Of a stretch of DNA of 64,000 nucleotides, positions 25,568 to 35,638 are shown in pieces. Each line of letters opens with the position of its first letter. Position 1 is the stretch's first letter. The position numbers and the translations under genes were made by a program. The DNA is taken from the NCBI RefSeq assembly GCF_002179965.1, contig NZ_NGUQ01000037.1, positions 868,001 through 932,000 of the forward strand, given 5' to 3'. A model generated the notes under the pieces. That model saw only the letters and a program-made list of their open reading frames with translations, ran no database searches and was not told the DNA's origin. This DNA is from Pandoraea sp. PE-S2T-3 (GTDB lineage Bacteria > Pseudomonadota > Gammaproteobacteria > Burkholderiales > Burkholderiaceae).

Positions 25568-26020
25568 ATGACCCGCACCTCACGCAGACGCTTATGCGCA
25601 TGGCTCGGCCTCGCCGCCATGTGGCTCGCTATCTGCGTGCCTGCGATCAGTCAGGTGCTCGCGGCACATCGCGCCGCCGCTGAGCGGCCCATCGATGCCG
25701 CGTTCTGTACGGTCGACGGCAAGACACAAAGTGTTGTGCTGTTCTCACGTACGCAGGCAACCGACGGCGTATCCGGCACAGCCCATCACGACCCGGCCAG
25801 TCACGCCACACATGAGTCGCACGCTTCACACGCCGATCAAGGCGATGTTTGCGGCTATTGCTCGTTGCTCGCGAATCATCCGCCGCTCACGCTGCCTGCC
25901 CTGACGGGGGCACTGTCGTTCGCGTGGATTGCACGCGCCGGCCCCGCTGTCGTCGTCACGCCCTCTGCCTCCCGCCTCGCCTTTGCGCCGCCCGCGCGCG
26001 CGCCGCCCGTCTTTTCCTGA
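25568..26020 (+). CDS. DUF2946-family exported/membrane protein with His-rich loop
   Basis: 150 residues. An N-terminal membrane helix or signal (WLGLAAMWLAICVPAISQVLA) is followed by a segment with many His residues (HHDPASHATHESHASHAD), then a CGYC pair and HPPL. This layout matches the DUF2946 family, small proteins usually encoded beside copper or iron uptake genes. It lies 125 bases upstream of a His-rich PepSY membrane protein on the same strand. A role in periplasmic metal handling is inferred from the His and Cys residues and the neighbour; the biochemical function is unknown. Confidence 0.8.
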   Translation: MTRTSRRRLCAWLGLAAMWLAICVPAISQVLAAHRAAAERPIDAAFCTVDGKTQSVVLFSRTQATDGVSGTAHHDPASHATHESHASHADQGDVCGYCSLLANHPPLTLPALTGALSFAWIARAGPAVVVTPSASRLAFAPPARAPPVFS

Positions 26021-26144
26021 GATTGCCTCCCGAACGACCCTCCCCCAATGACGGTGGCGGTGCGTCGTTCCCTTGCTACGCCCGGTGTCGCCGCATGGCG
26101 CGACAGACCGGCGTTAGCTCACACAATCGTCTCGGAATCGACTC

Positions 26145-27623
26145 ATGCAAGTTCCCTACACTCCGGCGCGAGAAGCGCAATCGGCCGTCGCGGCCGGTCA
26201 ATATCGCACCCTCTGGCGCTGGCATTTCTACGCGGGCCTGTTCGTCATGCCATGGCTCATGGTGCTGGCAATCACCGGCACGCTGTATGTCTTCCAGCCG
26301 CAAATCGAGTCGTGGCTGTATCACGACCGTTTGATCGTCGCCGCACAGAACACACCGCAACTGGCCCAACAAACGCTGATGGAACGTGCCGCCGCGTCGT
26401 TGCCAACGGGCGCGCAAATCAGTTCGGTGGAGGTCAATCGCGACCCGGCACGCAGTGCGGAATTCATTTTTAAACTGCCCGGCGGCGAGCGCGAAAGCGT
26501 CTACGTCAATCCGTACACGGGCACTGTGCTCGGCACGCTGAGCGTGCAGAACCGGTTGATGGCGCAGGTGCGTCAGTTGCATCGATCGCTCATGCTGGGC
26601 AAGCCGGGCGAATTGCTCATGGAGCTCGCCGGCTGCTGGACACTCGTGATGCTGGCGACCGGCGTCGCGCTCTGGTGGCCGCGCGGTGGCACCTCATGGG
26701 CCAATGCGTTGCGTCCTCGCTTGCAGTTGCGCGGTCGCCCGCTGCTGCGGAATCTGCATGGTGTTGCGGGCTTGTGGCTCGCGGCGGGTGGGCTCGCATT
26801 CGTGCTGACGGGCCTGCCATGGTCGGGCTCGTGGGGCAAGCAGTTCAAGGCGCTGGCGACGCAAGCGGGCATGGGCTCGCCGCCCGGCGCTTGGGGCGAA
26901 GCACCGGTGCGCTCGCAAATTCCCGCCCGGCCGATGAAGATGGACGATCTTCCACTCGCGCAAATGCCGTGGGCGGTCGGCGATACGAACGTGCCGACAT
27001 CTGCGCCCATGGGCCATGAAGGCCACGCCGGGCACGAAGGTCATGCGGGTCACGAAGGCATGGGCGCGATGGGCATGTCACCGACACAACTGCGCGCCGA
27101 GGGCGCACTGCCGATCGATCGCGTCATCGATATCGCCGCACGCAACGGCGTCGGCAGCGGCTACAGCCTTGTAGTGCCGTCACGCCCCGACGGCGTCTAT
27201 ACGGTGTCGTACTTCCCCGCCGACCCACGCGTGGAGCGCACGCTGCACATCGATCAGTACAGCGGAAAAGTGTTGAACGACATCGATTACGACGCCTACG
27301 GCGGCGTCGCTCAAGCGATCTCGTACGGGACCTCGCTGCACATGGGACGGTATTTCGGCGCGGCCAACCAGTGGCTGTGTGCGCTGATCTCGATGGGGCT
27401 TTTTGCGATGGCGGCGACGGGGGCGGCGATGTGGTGGATCCGGCGTCCCGCGCGCTCGCTGGGGGCACCGTCACGCAGTCAGACGCGTCCGCCCATGCGC
27501 GGCTGGACGCTCAGCATGTGGGTACTGGGGTGCGTGTTCCCGCTGATGGGCGCGACGATGGCAGTCGTCTGGGCCGTCGACCGGGTGATCTTCAAGCGTC
27601 AGCGCACGTCCGTGCCGCAGTGA
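26145..27623 (+). CDS. PepSY-domain membrane protein with His-rich periplasmic loop
   Basis: 492 residues of the PepSY-associated TM (PiuB-like) family. It has membrane helices near 30-50, 165-190, 205-230, about 410-430 and 455-480. Two PepSY-like periplasmic segments lie at about 60-130 and 310-385. Between them is a tandem repeat of GHEGHA units (about 287-303) followed by Met-rich GMGAMGMS, which looks like a metal-binding loop. PepSY membrane proteins often act as ferric reductases or partners of TonB-dependent metal uptake. No receptor gene is present here. Confidence 0.85.
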   Translation: MQVPYTPAREAQSAVAAGQYRTLWRWHFYAGLFVMPWLMVLAITGTLYVFQPQIESWLYHDRLIVAAQNTPQLAQQTLMERAAASLPTGAQISSVEVNRDPARSAEFIFKLPGGERESVYVNPYTGTVLGTLSVQNRLMAQVRQLHRSLMLGKPGELLMELAGCWTLVMLATGVALWWPRGGTSWANALRPRLQLRGRPLLRNLHGVAGLWLAAGGLAFVLTGLPWSGSWGKQFKALATQAGMGSPPGAWGEAPVRSQIPARPMKMDDLPLAQMPWAVGDTNVPTSAPMGHEGHAGHEGHAGHEGMGAMGMSPTQLRAEGALPIDRVIDIAARNGVGSGYSLVVPSRPDGVYTVSYFPADPRVERTLHIDQYSGKVLNDIDYDAYGGVAQAISYGTSLHMGRYFGAANQWLCALISMGLFAMAATGAAMWWIRRPARSLGAPSRSQTRPPMRGWTLSMWVLGCVFPLMGATMAVVWAVDRVIFKRQRTSVPQ

Positions 27624-27648
27624 TCTCGGTGCTGCCGATCATGCGGCG

Positions 27649-28845
27649 TCAGTCGCCGTGCGAAGGCGGCGCACCGACGTAAGCCGCGCGGGGTCGAATC
27701 AGGCGCGTGCTCTCGCGTTGCTCAAGGGCGTGGGCAATCCAGCCGATCGTGCGGCCTAACGCGAACAGGCCGAACGCTGCGCCCAGCGGCAGTTGCAAAT
27801 GCCGACGCACCGCCACGAGTGCGAAATCGAGCGATGGCCGCTGGCCCAGCAGCGCGTCGGCGGTGTCGATGATGGTTTGCCATGCCGGATGCGCGGGCAG
27901 CACGCGTGCAAGCATCGCACTCGCGCGCACGTCACCTGCCGGATAGAGGTGATGGCCGAAGCCGGGCAATTTCTCGCCGCGCGCCAGTCGCGCGCCCATG
28001 CGTGCCGCGATATCGACTTCGCCGACCTCCTCCCACATCGCCTCGTTGCGCGCCGTCGTGCCGCCGTGACGCGTGCCGGTGAGCGCCGCGAGCCCGGCGA
28101 TCACCGATGCACGCAAACTGGCGCCGGTCGACGCCACACATCGCGCCGTGAAACTCGACGCATTCAACTCGTGATCGGCGCACAGCACGAGCGCCATGCG
28201 AATCAGATCAGCGCCCTCGGCATCGTCGATCCCCCAGGCGCTTGCACACTGCTCGTGAATCGGCGCAGTGCTTGGTGCCGTACCCAACAGGCATGCCGTC
28301 ATCAAGCGCAACAGCGCGCCGCTGCCCTGCGCAACGCGTGTGGGGTCGCGCTGCCAGATCGCCGTCGGCGCATCGTCACTGGCAACGGTAAAGCACGGCA
28401 GCAGCGCGGCTTCGGCGCGTCGGTCCCGGTAGCTCTCCAACGTCAACACGGGCCATTCGGACGCCTTTGGCAAGCCACCCTCACCAAACGCCGTCGCCTC
28501 GCCGCATTGCCATAACCACGCTGCCGTGGCTTCGACGGTCGCCGTTTGCGCCATCGTCAGCGCATCACGTCCCCGGTAATAGCAGCGGCCGTCTTCAATC
28601 AACGTGATCGCCGATTCGAGCACGGGCGTGCCCCAGTCCAAAGCCGCTTTGGCGACCTCTTTCGGTTTCCGTCCGCGCGTGCGCTGTGCGGCAAGTCGCT
28701 CAACGTCTACGACGCGGTAACGCCGTTCGCGATGTGTCTTGCCCGGTTCGGCATGCAGCAGCCCCCGGCTCACATAGGCGTAGAGCGTTTGCAACGACAC
28801 GCCCAAGTGCTCGGCAGCTTGCTTCGCAGTGAAATAATTTGTCAT
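27649..28845 (-). CDS. Citrate synthase-family protein with N-terminal DNA-binding domain
   Basis: 398 residues. Residues 1-65 form an excisionase/MerR-like helix-turn-helix (TAKQAAEHLGVSLQTLYAYVSRG) followed by a basic stretch (RTRGRKPKEVAK). The rest is a citrate synthase fold. All three catalytic residues appear present: His225 in DHELNAS, His298 in GFGHHLY and Asp340 in SLDFALV. The protein could therefore be an enzyme, a transcription factor sensing an acyl-CoA or oxaloacetate, or both. It is divergent from a CoA-transferase gene, with a dyad in the shared promoter region. No strong ribosome binding site precedes the ATG. Confidence 0.88.
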   Translation of the reverse strand: MTNYFTAKQAAEHLGVSLQTLYAYVSRGLLHAEPGKTHRERRYRVVDVERLAAQRTRGRKPKEVAKAALDWGTPVLESAITLIEDGRCYYRGRDALTMAQTATVEATAAWLWQCGEATAFGEGGLPKASEWPVLTLESYRDRRAEAALLPCFTVASDDAPTAIWQRDPTRVAQGSGALLRLMTACLLGTAPSTAPIHEQCASAWGIDDAEGADLIRMALVLCADHELNASSFTARCVASTGASLRASVIAGLAALTGTRHGGTTARNEAMWEEVGEVDIAARMGARLARGEKLPGFGHHLYPAGDVRASAMLARVLPAHPAWQTIIDTADALLGQRPSLDFALVAVRRHLQLPLGAAFGLFALGRTIGWIAHALEQRESTRLIRPRAAYVGAPPSHGD

Positions 28846-28904
28846 GACATCAATGGCTTAGCAATTTTTTTGAAGACATCACTTCACAGATGAATTCGCA
28901 ATAG

Positions 28905-28923
28905 ATTGACTAAGTTAATCAAT
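28905..28923. promoter_or_regulatory. Dyad in the citrate synthase/CoA-transferase divergent promoter
   Basis: A 19-base dyad, ATTGA-C-TAA-G-TTA-A-TCAAT, symmetric except for one pair. It lies two bases upstream of a TTGACA -35 element and would suit binding by the HTH-citrate synthase. Confidence 0.55.
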
Positions 28924-28924
28924 A

Positions 28925-28952
28925 TTGACAATAAAATCCATCGGCATAAGCT
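28925..28952 (+). promoter_or_regulatory. Promoter of the CoA-transferase gene
   Basis: TTGACA at 28925-28930 and TAAGCT at 28947-28952 with a 16-base spacer, in AT-rich DNA. The TSS would be near 28960, leaving a leader of about 60 bases to the ATG at 29021. Confidence 0.5.
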
Positions 28953-29020
28953 TCAATGCGCCGGCAGTCTCGCATCGCGACTCATGCGATGTTTCTATCG
29001 ATTCACTCGAGGACTTCCTC

Positions 29021-30508
29021 ATGCGTGTTACCGAATCCAGCGGACATGGCGCCACCCGGCGCCCCGATGCCGTATCGCTCGCCGAAGATTCCACTTTTGT
29101 CGTCAACTACTTGCGCGAGATGCTTCGTGCAGTCGATCAGGGCGCGTCGTTGCCTTCGCTCGCCACCCCATCGCTCACGCTCAGCGGTCATGGCGCATTG
29201 CCTTGTGCGTTTCCGTTCACCGATTTCGCGACCGCTGCCATCGCCACGGCGAGTCTCGCGGTTGCAGCGCTCGGCACAGGTGAAGCGGGCAACTATGGTC
29301 TTGCGAGCGACGTCGCACTGCCTGCCGTGAATGTCGATCGCCGTCTTGCCTCGTTCTGGTTTCAGACGTCGTTCCGGGCGCAGGGTTGGGCGTCGTCGCC
29401 CCTTTGGGACCCGATCGCGGGCGACTACCGAACCGCCGATGGCTGGATTCGGCTGCACACCAACGCCCCGCATCACCGTGCTGCCGCGCTCGCTGTGCTC
29501 GGCGTGCCGGGAGAACGCGATGCCGTGACGCAGGCCGTGTCCACATGGCAAGCCGATGCGCTGGAAGCGCAAGTCGTCGCCAGCGGTGGCTGTGCTGCCG
29601 CCATGCGAACGCTCGCGCAGTGGGATGCCCATCCGCAAGGTCTGGCCGTGGCGGCAGAACCGCTGCTGCACTGGCAGACATTTGACGCAGGAGCAGCGAC
29701 GACGCGCACCGGCGCATGGCGACCGTTCGCGGGCCGTCCGCTCTCCGGCATTCGCGTGCTGGACCTCACACGCATTCTGGCCGGGCCGACTGCCACACGT
29801 TTTCTCGCGGGCTTCGGCGCGCAGGTACTGCGCATCGATCCGTTCGGCTGGGATGAGCCGGGCACGGTGCCGGAAGTGGTTCTGGGAAAACGCTGCGCGC
29901 GACTGGATCTGAAGCAGGCGGACGGTCGCGCCACGCTTGAGGCGCTGCTGCGCGACGCCGACATCGTCGTCCACGGCTATCGGCCCGATGCGCTGGAAAA
30001 TCTCGGACTGGGTGCCGCACGCCGGCGTGAGCTCAACCCGGGCTTGATCGACGTGTCGCTGGATGCCTACGGCTGGCAAGGGCCGTGGCACGCGCGCCGG
30101 GGCTACGACAGTCTGTTGCAGATGAGTGCGGGCATTGCGGATGCAGGCATGAAAGCCGCCAACGCGGCGCGCCCGGTGCCTCTGCCCGGGCAAGGGATCG
30201 ACTATGCGACGGGATATCTGATGGCAGCGGCCGCCGTGCGTGCGCTGGCGATGCGTCAGACGCAAGGGCTCGGGGTGACGATTCGTGCGTCGCTGGCGCG
30301 CACCGCGCGCCTGCTGGTGACGCACCGTACGGAGACACCCTTGCCGCCACTCGCCGATGAGACTGCCGACGATTTGTCACCGCGGATTGAAGATACATCG
30401 TGGGGCCCGGTACGTCGGGTAGCAACACCGATGACGATTGCCGGGACACCGGTCGATTGGGCGCTGCCCGCCATGGCGCTGGGCACCGCAACGCCTGAGT
30501 GGCCCTAA
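29021..30508 (+). CDS. CaiB/BaiF family (family III) CoA-transferase-like protein
   Basis: 495 residues. The second half begins with GIRVLDLTRILAGPTATRFLAGFGAQVLRID (starting near residue 243; first part RVLDLTRILAGP), the nucleotide-CoA-binding start of family III CoA-transferases. The first half is a divergent related domain, giving the two-part arrangement of about 500 residues seen in this subgroup. These enzymes move CoA between carboxylic acids. GAGGA lies upstream of the ATG. It is divergent from a citrate synthase-like protein and overlaps the next, convergent gene by four bases. The acyl substrate is unknown. Confidence 0.85.
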   Translation: MRVTESSGHGATRRPDAVSLAEDSTFVVNYLREMLRAVDQGASLPSLATPSLTLSGHGALPCAFPFTDFATAAIATASLAVAALGTGEAGNYGLASDVALPAVNVDRRLASFWFQTSFRAQGWASSPLWDPIAGDYRTADGWIRLHTNAPHHRAAALAVLGVPGERDAVTQAVSTWQADALEAQVVASGGCAAAMRTLAQWDAHPQGLAVAAEPLLHWQTFDAGAATTRTGAWRPFAGRPLSGIRVLDLTRILAGPTATRFLAGFGAQVLRIDPFGWDEPGTVPEVVLGKRCARLDLKQADGRATLEALLRDADIVVHGYRPDALENLGLGAARRRELNPGLIDVSLDAYGWQGPWHARRGYDSLLQMSAGIADAGMKAANAARPVPLPGQGIDYATGYLMAAAAVRALAMRQTQGLGVTIRASLARTARLLVTHRTETPLPPLADETADDLSPRIEDTSWGPVRRVATPMTIAGTPVDWALPAMALGTATPEWP

Positions 30509-32289
30509 GCGCCCGCCCCTGCCAGCCGGGCCGCACGCAGTTGGCGTTCGGCCTGGCTGAGCAATGCGGAGATGTCCGCCACCGCCGACGACACGACGGC
30601 ACGTTCACCGACGGAATCAATGTCGTCCGTCGCCGGTTCGGCCATGGCAATACCGAAGCTCGCCGAGACGGTCAACACCTCGCCGTCGCCTAGCGGCAAC
30701 GTACTGGCTTCGATACGTCCGCGCAGCAGTTCGGCGAATTGCTGCGCACGCGATTCGTCGAGCACGCGCGCGAGCACGATAAACGCGTCGGCGCCCAAAC
30801 GCCCTACGACGTCGCCCGGCTGACAGGTATTCAGACACACCGCACTCACGCGGCGCAGCACATCGTCGCCGACATGGTGCCCCCATGTGGCATTGATCTG
30901 GGTGAAGTTATCGATATCGAACTTGATCAGCGCCACGCGCCCCGGCGCGGGGATGGCGCATAACGCTCGCGCATGCCGCTCGAAGGCACGCCAGTTCAGC
31001 AATCGTGTGAGCGGGTCGGTGTCGGAGAGCATTTCCAGTTCGCCGACCAACCGTGCGCGCTCGCGACGCAGTTGCATCAACTCGATGCCGCTGAGTTGCA
31101 GAATGCGCAACGCCTTGAACATCGTGCGAACTTCCGGGCGATGCATCGAGAGCTCTTCGCCGACCACCGCCAGATGCGGATCGCCCTTGGCTAGCGCGTC
31201 GATGACGCCTGCCGCGGTCTCCAGCGGATAGACGACATTGCGCCGGAAGTTGCGCATGACCAGATAGATCAACAGCACCACGGCAATCTCGGCCACAGCG
31301 GTCGCGATCAGCAAGTGCAACGCCGAGGTACGCCGGGCGTCGACCTTCTCCTGCGCCAGCGTCAGCATGGCATCGCGAAAGTCGGTGATCGAGCGCATCG
31401 TCGGGACGTACTGGCGGGCGAACGTTGCCGTCGAAAACGGCGCGGGTTTCGGCTGACTCGCCAATGTCCGTACCGTCGCGACGTAATGCAGGCCGGCACC
31501 GAAGTACTGGGAATTGAGCGCCGAGACGATGCCCGCGGGCAACTCCGACGGATCAGACAGACGAGACGTGATCATCTCGCGCAGTTGTTCGATGCGACCG
31601 AGAATCCGCTCCATGGCGCGCTGATCGGCCTCGGTCAGCGTTTGACCGGTGGTGAGCGACGCGGTGAATTGGGAGCCGAGTTGCCCGGCGTATTCGCGCA
31701 GATCGGCCGCCAGACGGGCAAGAATGATGTAGTGCAGGGCCTCGGGGGCGCCGCGCGCAACGATATCGATTCGGGTGGAAGCAACCGGTGTGAAATCGGC
31801 GATCACGCGAATCATGCGATCGACGGCGTCTCGCACGGCGGCGTCGCTGCGCATCTCGCGCGGACGCTGCACCAGCAGGTCGACGTTGGCGCTGGCCGCC
31901 GCGAGATCCAGCCGCGCTTTCTCCACCGCGCGCAAACTGGCGCCGCAGCGCTCGCAGTGGTCGGACGAGAGCACGTAAAGGAGTCGATCGAGTTGGGAGT
32001 TCGTGGCCTCGCGCGCGGTTCTCAGGGCGGTGACGGCCTCCTGCGGCAACGGCAGGTCGGCACCCAGTACCGCATTGGCGGGTCCGCGTTCGGCAGACGC
32101 CTTCTCCATCGCCAGAAGCGTGGCACGCAGCGCGTCGAAACCCTGGGCAGCGTCGCTGGCACGTTGATACGACCGCCAGGCTAAGGTCAGCAGCCCGGCG
32201 CAAAGCACGATAACGACAAAGACGATGGCCAGATTCTGCAACCGCAGACGGCCCGTCAGTGGCGAGGCAGACGGTAAATTACGCTTCAT
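30505..32289 (-). CDS. Membrane GGDEF-domain protein with degenerate active-site motif
   Basis: 594 residues: membrane helix at about 18-38, a helical periplasmic sensor region (about 40-320) containing HCERC, a second helix at about 325-345, a HAMP-like linker and a GGDEF domain (about 425-570, DTDPLTRLLNWRAFERHA). The GG[DE]EF signature is replaced by LGADAF (about 496-501), so cyclase activity is doubtful. Related degenerate proteins often act as cyclic-di-GMP or GTP sensors or as partners. Its stop overlaps the CoA-transferase stop on the opposite strand. Confidence 0.88.
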   Translation of the reverse strand: MKRNLPSASPLTGRLRLQNLAIVFVVIVLCAGLLTLAWRSYQRASDAAQGFDALRATLLAMEKASAERGPANAVLGADLPLPQEAVTALRTAREATNSQLDRLLYVLSSDHCERCGASLRAVEKARLDLAAASANVDLLVQRPREMRSDAAVRDAVDRMIRVIADFTPVASTRIDIVARGAPEALHYIILARLAADLREYAGQLGSQFTASLTTGQTLTEADQRAMERILGRIEQLREMITSRLSDPSELPAGIVSALNSQYFGAGLHYVATVRTLASQPKPAPFSTATFARQYVPTMRSITDFRDAMLTLAQEKVDARRTSALHLLIATAVAEIAVVLLIYLVMRNFRRNVVYPLETAAGVIDALAKGDPHLAVVGEELSMHRPEVRTMFKALRILQLSGIELMQLRRERARLVGELEMLSDTDPLTRLLNWRAFERHARALCAIPAPGRVALIKFDIDNFTQINATWGHHVGDDVLRRVSAVCLNTCQPGDVVGRLGADAFIVLARVLDESRAQQFAELLRGRIEASTLPLGDGEVLTVSASFGIAMAEPATDDIDSVGERAVVSSAVADISALLSQAERQLRAARLAGAGA

Positions 32290-32425
32290 TCACGATCACA
32301 CCGTCGGCCAAACGGTACGTACTCCCCTTGAAACTGTCACTGGCGGCGAGCCGTGACAGCGGCCAAACGGCTGACGGCGACAAGGCACGCCCGGCACACG
32401 GCGTTCACGCGTTGACGCCGCGAAC

Positions 32426-32440
32426 GCCCCGGAACGGGGC
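32426..32440. terminator. Short GC-rich hairpin downstream of fadH
   Basis: GCCCCG-GAA-CGGGGC is a perfect 6-base stem with a 3-base loop about 85 bases past the fadH stop. No T-run follows, so termination is only possible. The same gap (32290-32522) has an 11-base direct repeat CGGCCAAACGG at 32305-32315 and 32360-32370 near the GGDEF gene start, and no gene I can support. Confidence 0.4.
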
Positions 32441-32522
32441 ATTCAGCGAGACGGCGCATTGTCTCATAGTGCGTTTCACCGTCGGGGAGACATCCCAAAT
32501 TGCCGGACACCCAGATCGTCGA

Positions 32523-34628
<2,106 letters not shown>

Positions 34629-34629
34629 T

Positions 34630-34647
34630 TATGCAACCAGTTGCATA
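34630..34647. promoter_or_regulatory. PadR operator palindrome 1 (fadH side)
   Basis: TATGCAAC-CA-GTTGCATA: perfect 8-base arms and a 2-base centre, the ATGCAAC/GTTGCAT type recognised by many PadR proteins. It lies about 75 bases upstream of the fadH start. Confidence 0.75.
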
Positions 34648-34680
34648 GTTTGATGGCGATTCTAAGGCGACGGCGGCCAC

Positions 34681-34698
34681 TATGCAACGGGTTGCATA
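34681..34698. promoter_or_regulatory. PadR operator palindrome 2 (padR side)
   Basis: TATGCAAC-GG-GTTGCATA has the same arms as the first site, and the two centres are 51 bases apart (about five helical turns). Its right arm includes TTGCAT (34692-34697), which would be the -35 of the regulator's own promoter, with TACACT at 34715-34720 as the -10. Binding would block it. Confidence 0.75.
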
Positions 34699-34727
34699 GG
34701 TGGAATAGAGTGCCTACACTGCCGGGC

Positions 34728-35318
34728 ATGCCGCTCGCCCACGCCCTAATGACCTCGCTGCTGGAGAAATCCTCTTCGGGGTACGACCTTGCCCGCCGTT
34801 TCGACAAATCGATCGGTTTCTTCTGGCACGCCACGCATCAGCAGATCTATCGGGAACTGGCCCGCATGGAGGCGGCTGGGTGGATCGTCTCGACGGCCGC
34901 GCCGGACGGGGGGCGAACACGCAAGCGCGTCTATCGGGTGGTGGATGGAGGGCGGGACGAGTTGCTGGCGTGGGCGGCGACGCCGACGGAGCCGTCGGAT
35001 CTGCGCGACGACCTGATGGTGCGTCTGCGCGCCGATGCCGCGATGGGGACGTTGGGGCTACAGCCGGAATTGCGCCGGCGTGCAGGATTGCATGCGCAAA
35101 AACTGGCGGCCTACCGGGCGATCGAAGCCCGTGATTTCCCCACGGGGGTCGACCTTTCGCGGGAGCGGGCATTGCAGCGCCACATCCTCATGCTCGGCGT
35201 GAGGTATGAACAAGGCTGGCTGGACTGGGCGCGCGAGGCGCTGGCGTTGCTGGAACAGTGGGATGGGGTGGAAGTCACGGCGGCCAGCACGGAAAACGAT
35301 CACACTTCGTCGAAATGA
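34728..35318 (+). CDS. PadR-family transcriptional regulator
   Basis: 196 residues. The N-terminal winged helix (about 1-90: MPLAHALMTSLLEKSSSGYD, FFWHATHQQIYRELARMEAAGW) is the PadR fold. The C-terminal region is the Vir-type helical dimerisation domain. The ATG at 34728 is only seven bases past the candidate -10, so its mRNA may be leaderless. It is divergent from fadH and flanked by two matching palindromes, so it very likely represses fadH and itself. The inducer may be a phenolic or fatty acyl compound; this is not shown. Confidence 0.9.
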   Translation: MPLAHALMTSLLEKSSSGYDLARRFDKSIGFFWHATHQQIYRELARMEAAGWIVSTAAPDGGRTRKRVYRVVDGGRDELLAWAATPTEPSDLRDDLMVRLRADAAMGTLGLQPELRRRAGLHAQKLAAYRAIEARDFPTGVDLSRERALQRHILMLGVRYEQGWLDWAREALALLEQWDGVEVTAASTENDHTSSK

Positions 35319-35638
35319 GCACTAATAGCGTCGCCTACCTGCCAGACGGTTCCGACGTCGATCGACAAATCGCCTAACCGCTCACATGCGTCGCTTTATC
35401 CACAATAAACGCTCACATGTGAGCGTTTATTTTTCACACATCAGCGAGATCATTGCTCGTCCCGTCGACTGCACGCCGTCCACAAACGTCGGAAAGCTCG
35501 CACTGCCGCATTCCCTTTCGTCCCATTTTCTTGTCAACGGGCCGGCTCGGTGGTGCGTTTACCTCTCAAGTCGGCGGTCCGCATCCCGGCGGAGCGTCAC
35601 CGTTGTCGGCTTCATACTGGTCTTACCCTACGGCATTC
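35319..35638. other. Intergenic region between the PadR gene and the beta-propeller gene
   Basis: 320 bases with no gene I can support. Its main content is a perfect 28-base palindrome at 35404-35431 and a partial copy at 35379-35400. The rest (35435-35638) presumably holds the promoter of the downstream gene, but I see no convincing -35/-10 pair. Confidence 0.6.
35404..35431. repeat. Perfect 28-base palindrome, probable terminator or operator
   Basis: The left half AATAAACGCTCACA (35404-35417) is exactly mirrored in 35418-35431 and followed by further T residues, so it could fold into a 12-14 base-pair terminator after the PadR gene. CGCTCACATG occurs twice, at 35379-35388 and 35410-35419, 31 bases apart, which also suits a protein-binding site. 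Confidence 0.75.

Noticed and set aside
27008-27065. Short tandem DNA repeat resembling a small repeat array
   Set aside because: It encodes in-frame GHEGHA units of the PepSY protein. Units are too short and lack spacers, so it is not a CRISPR array.
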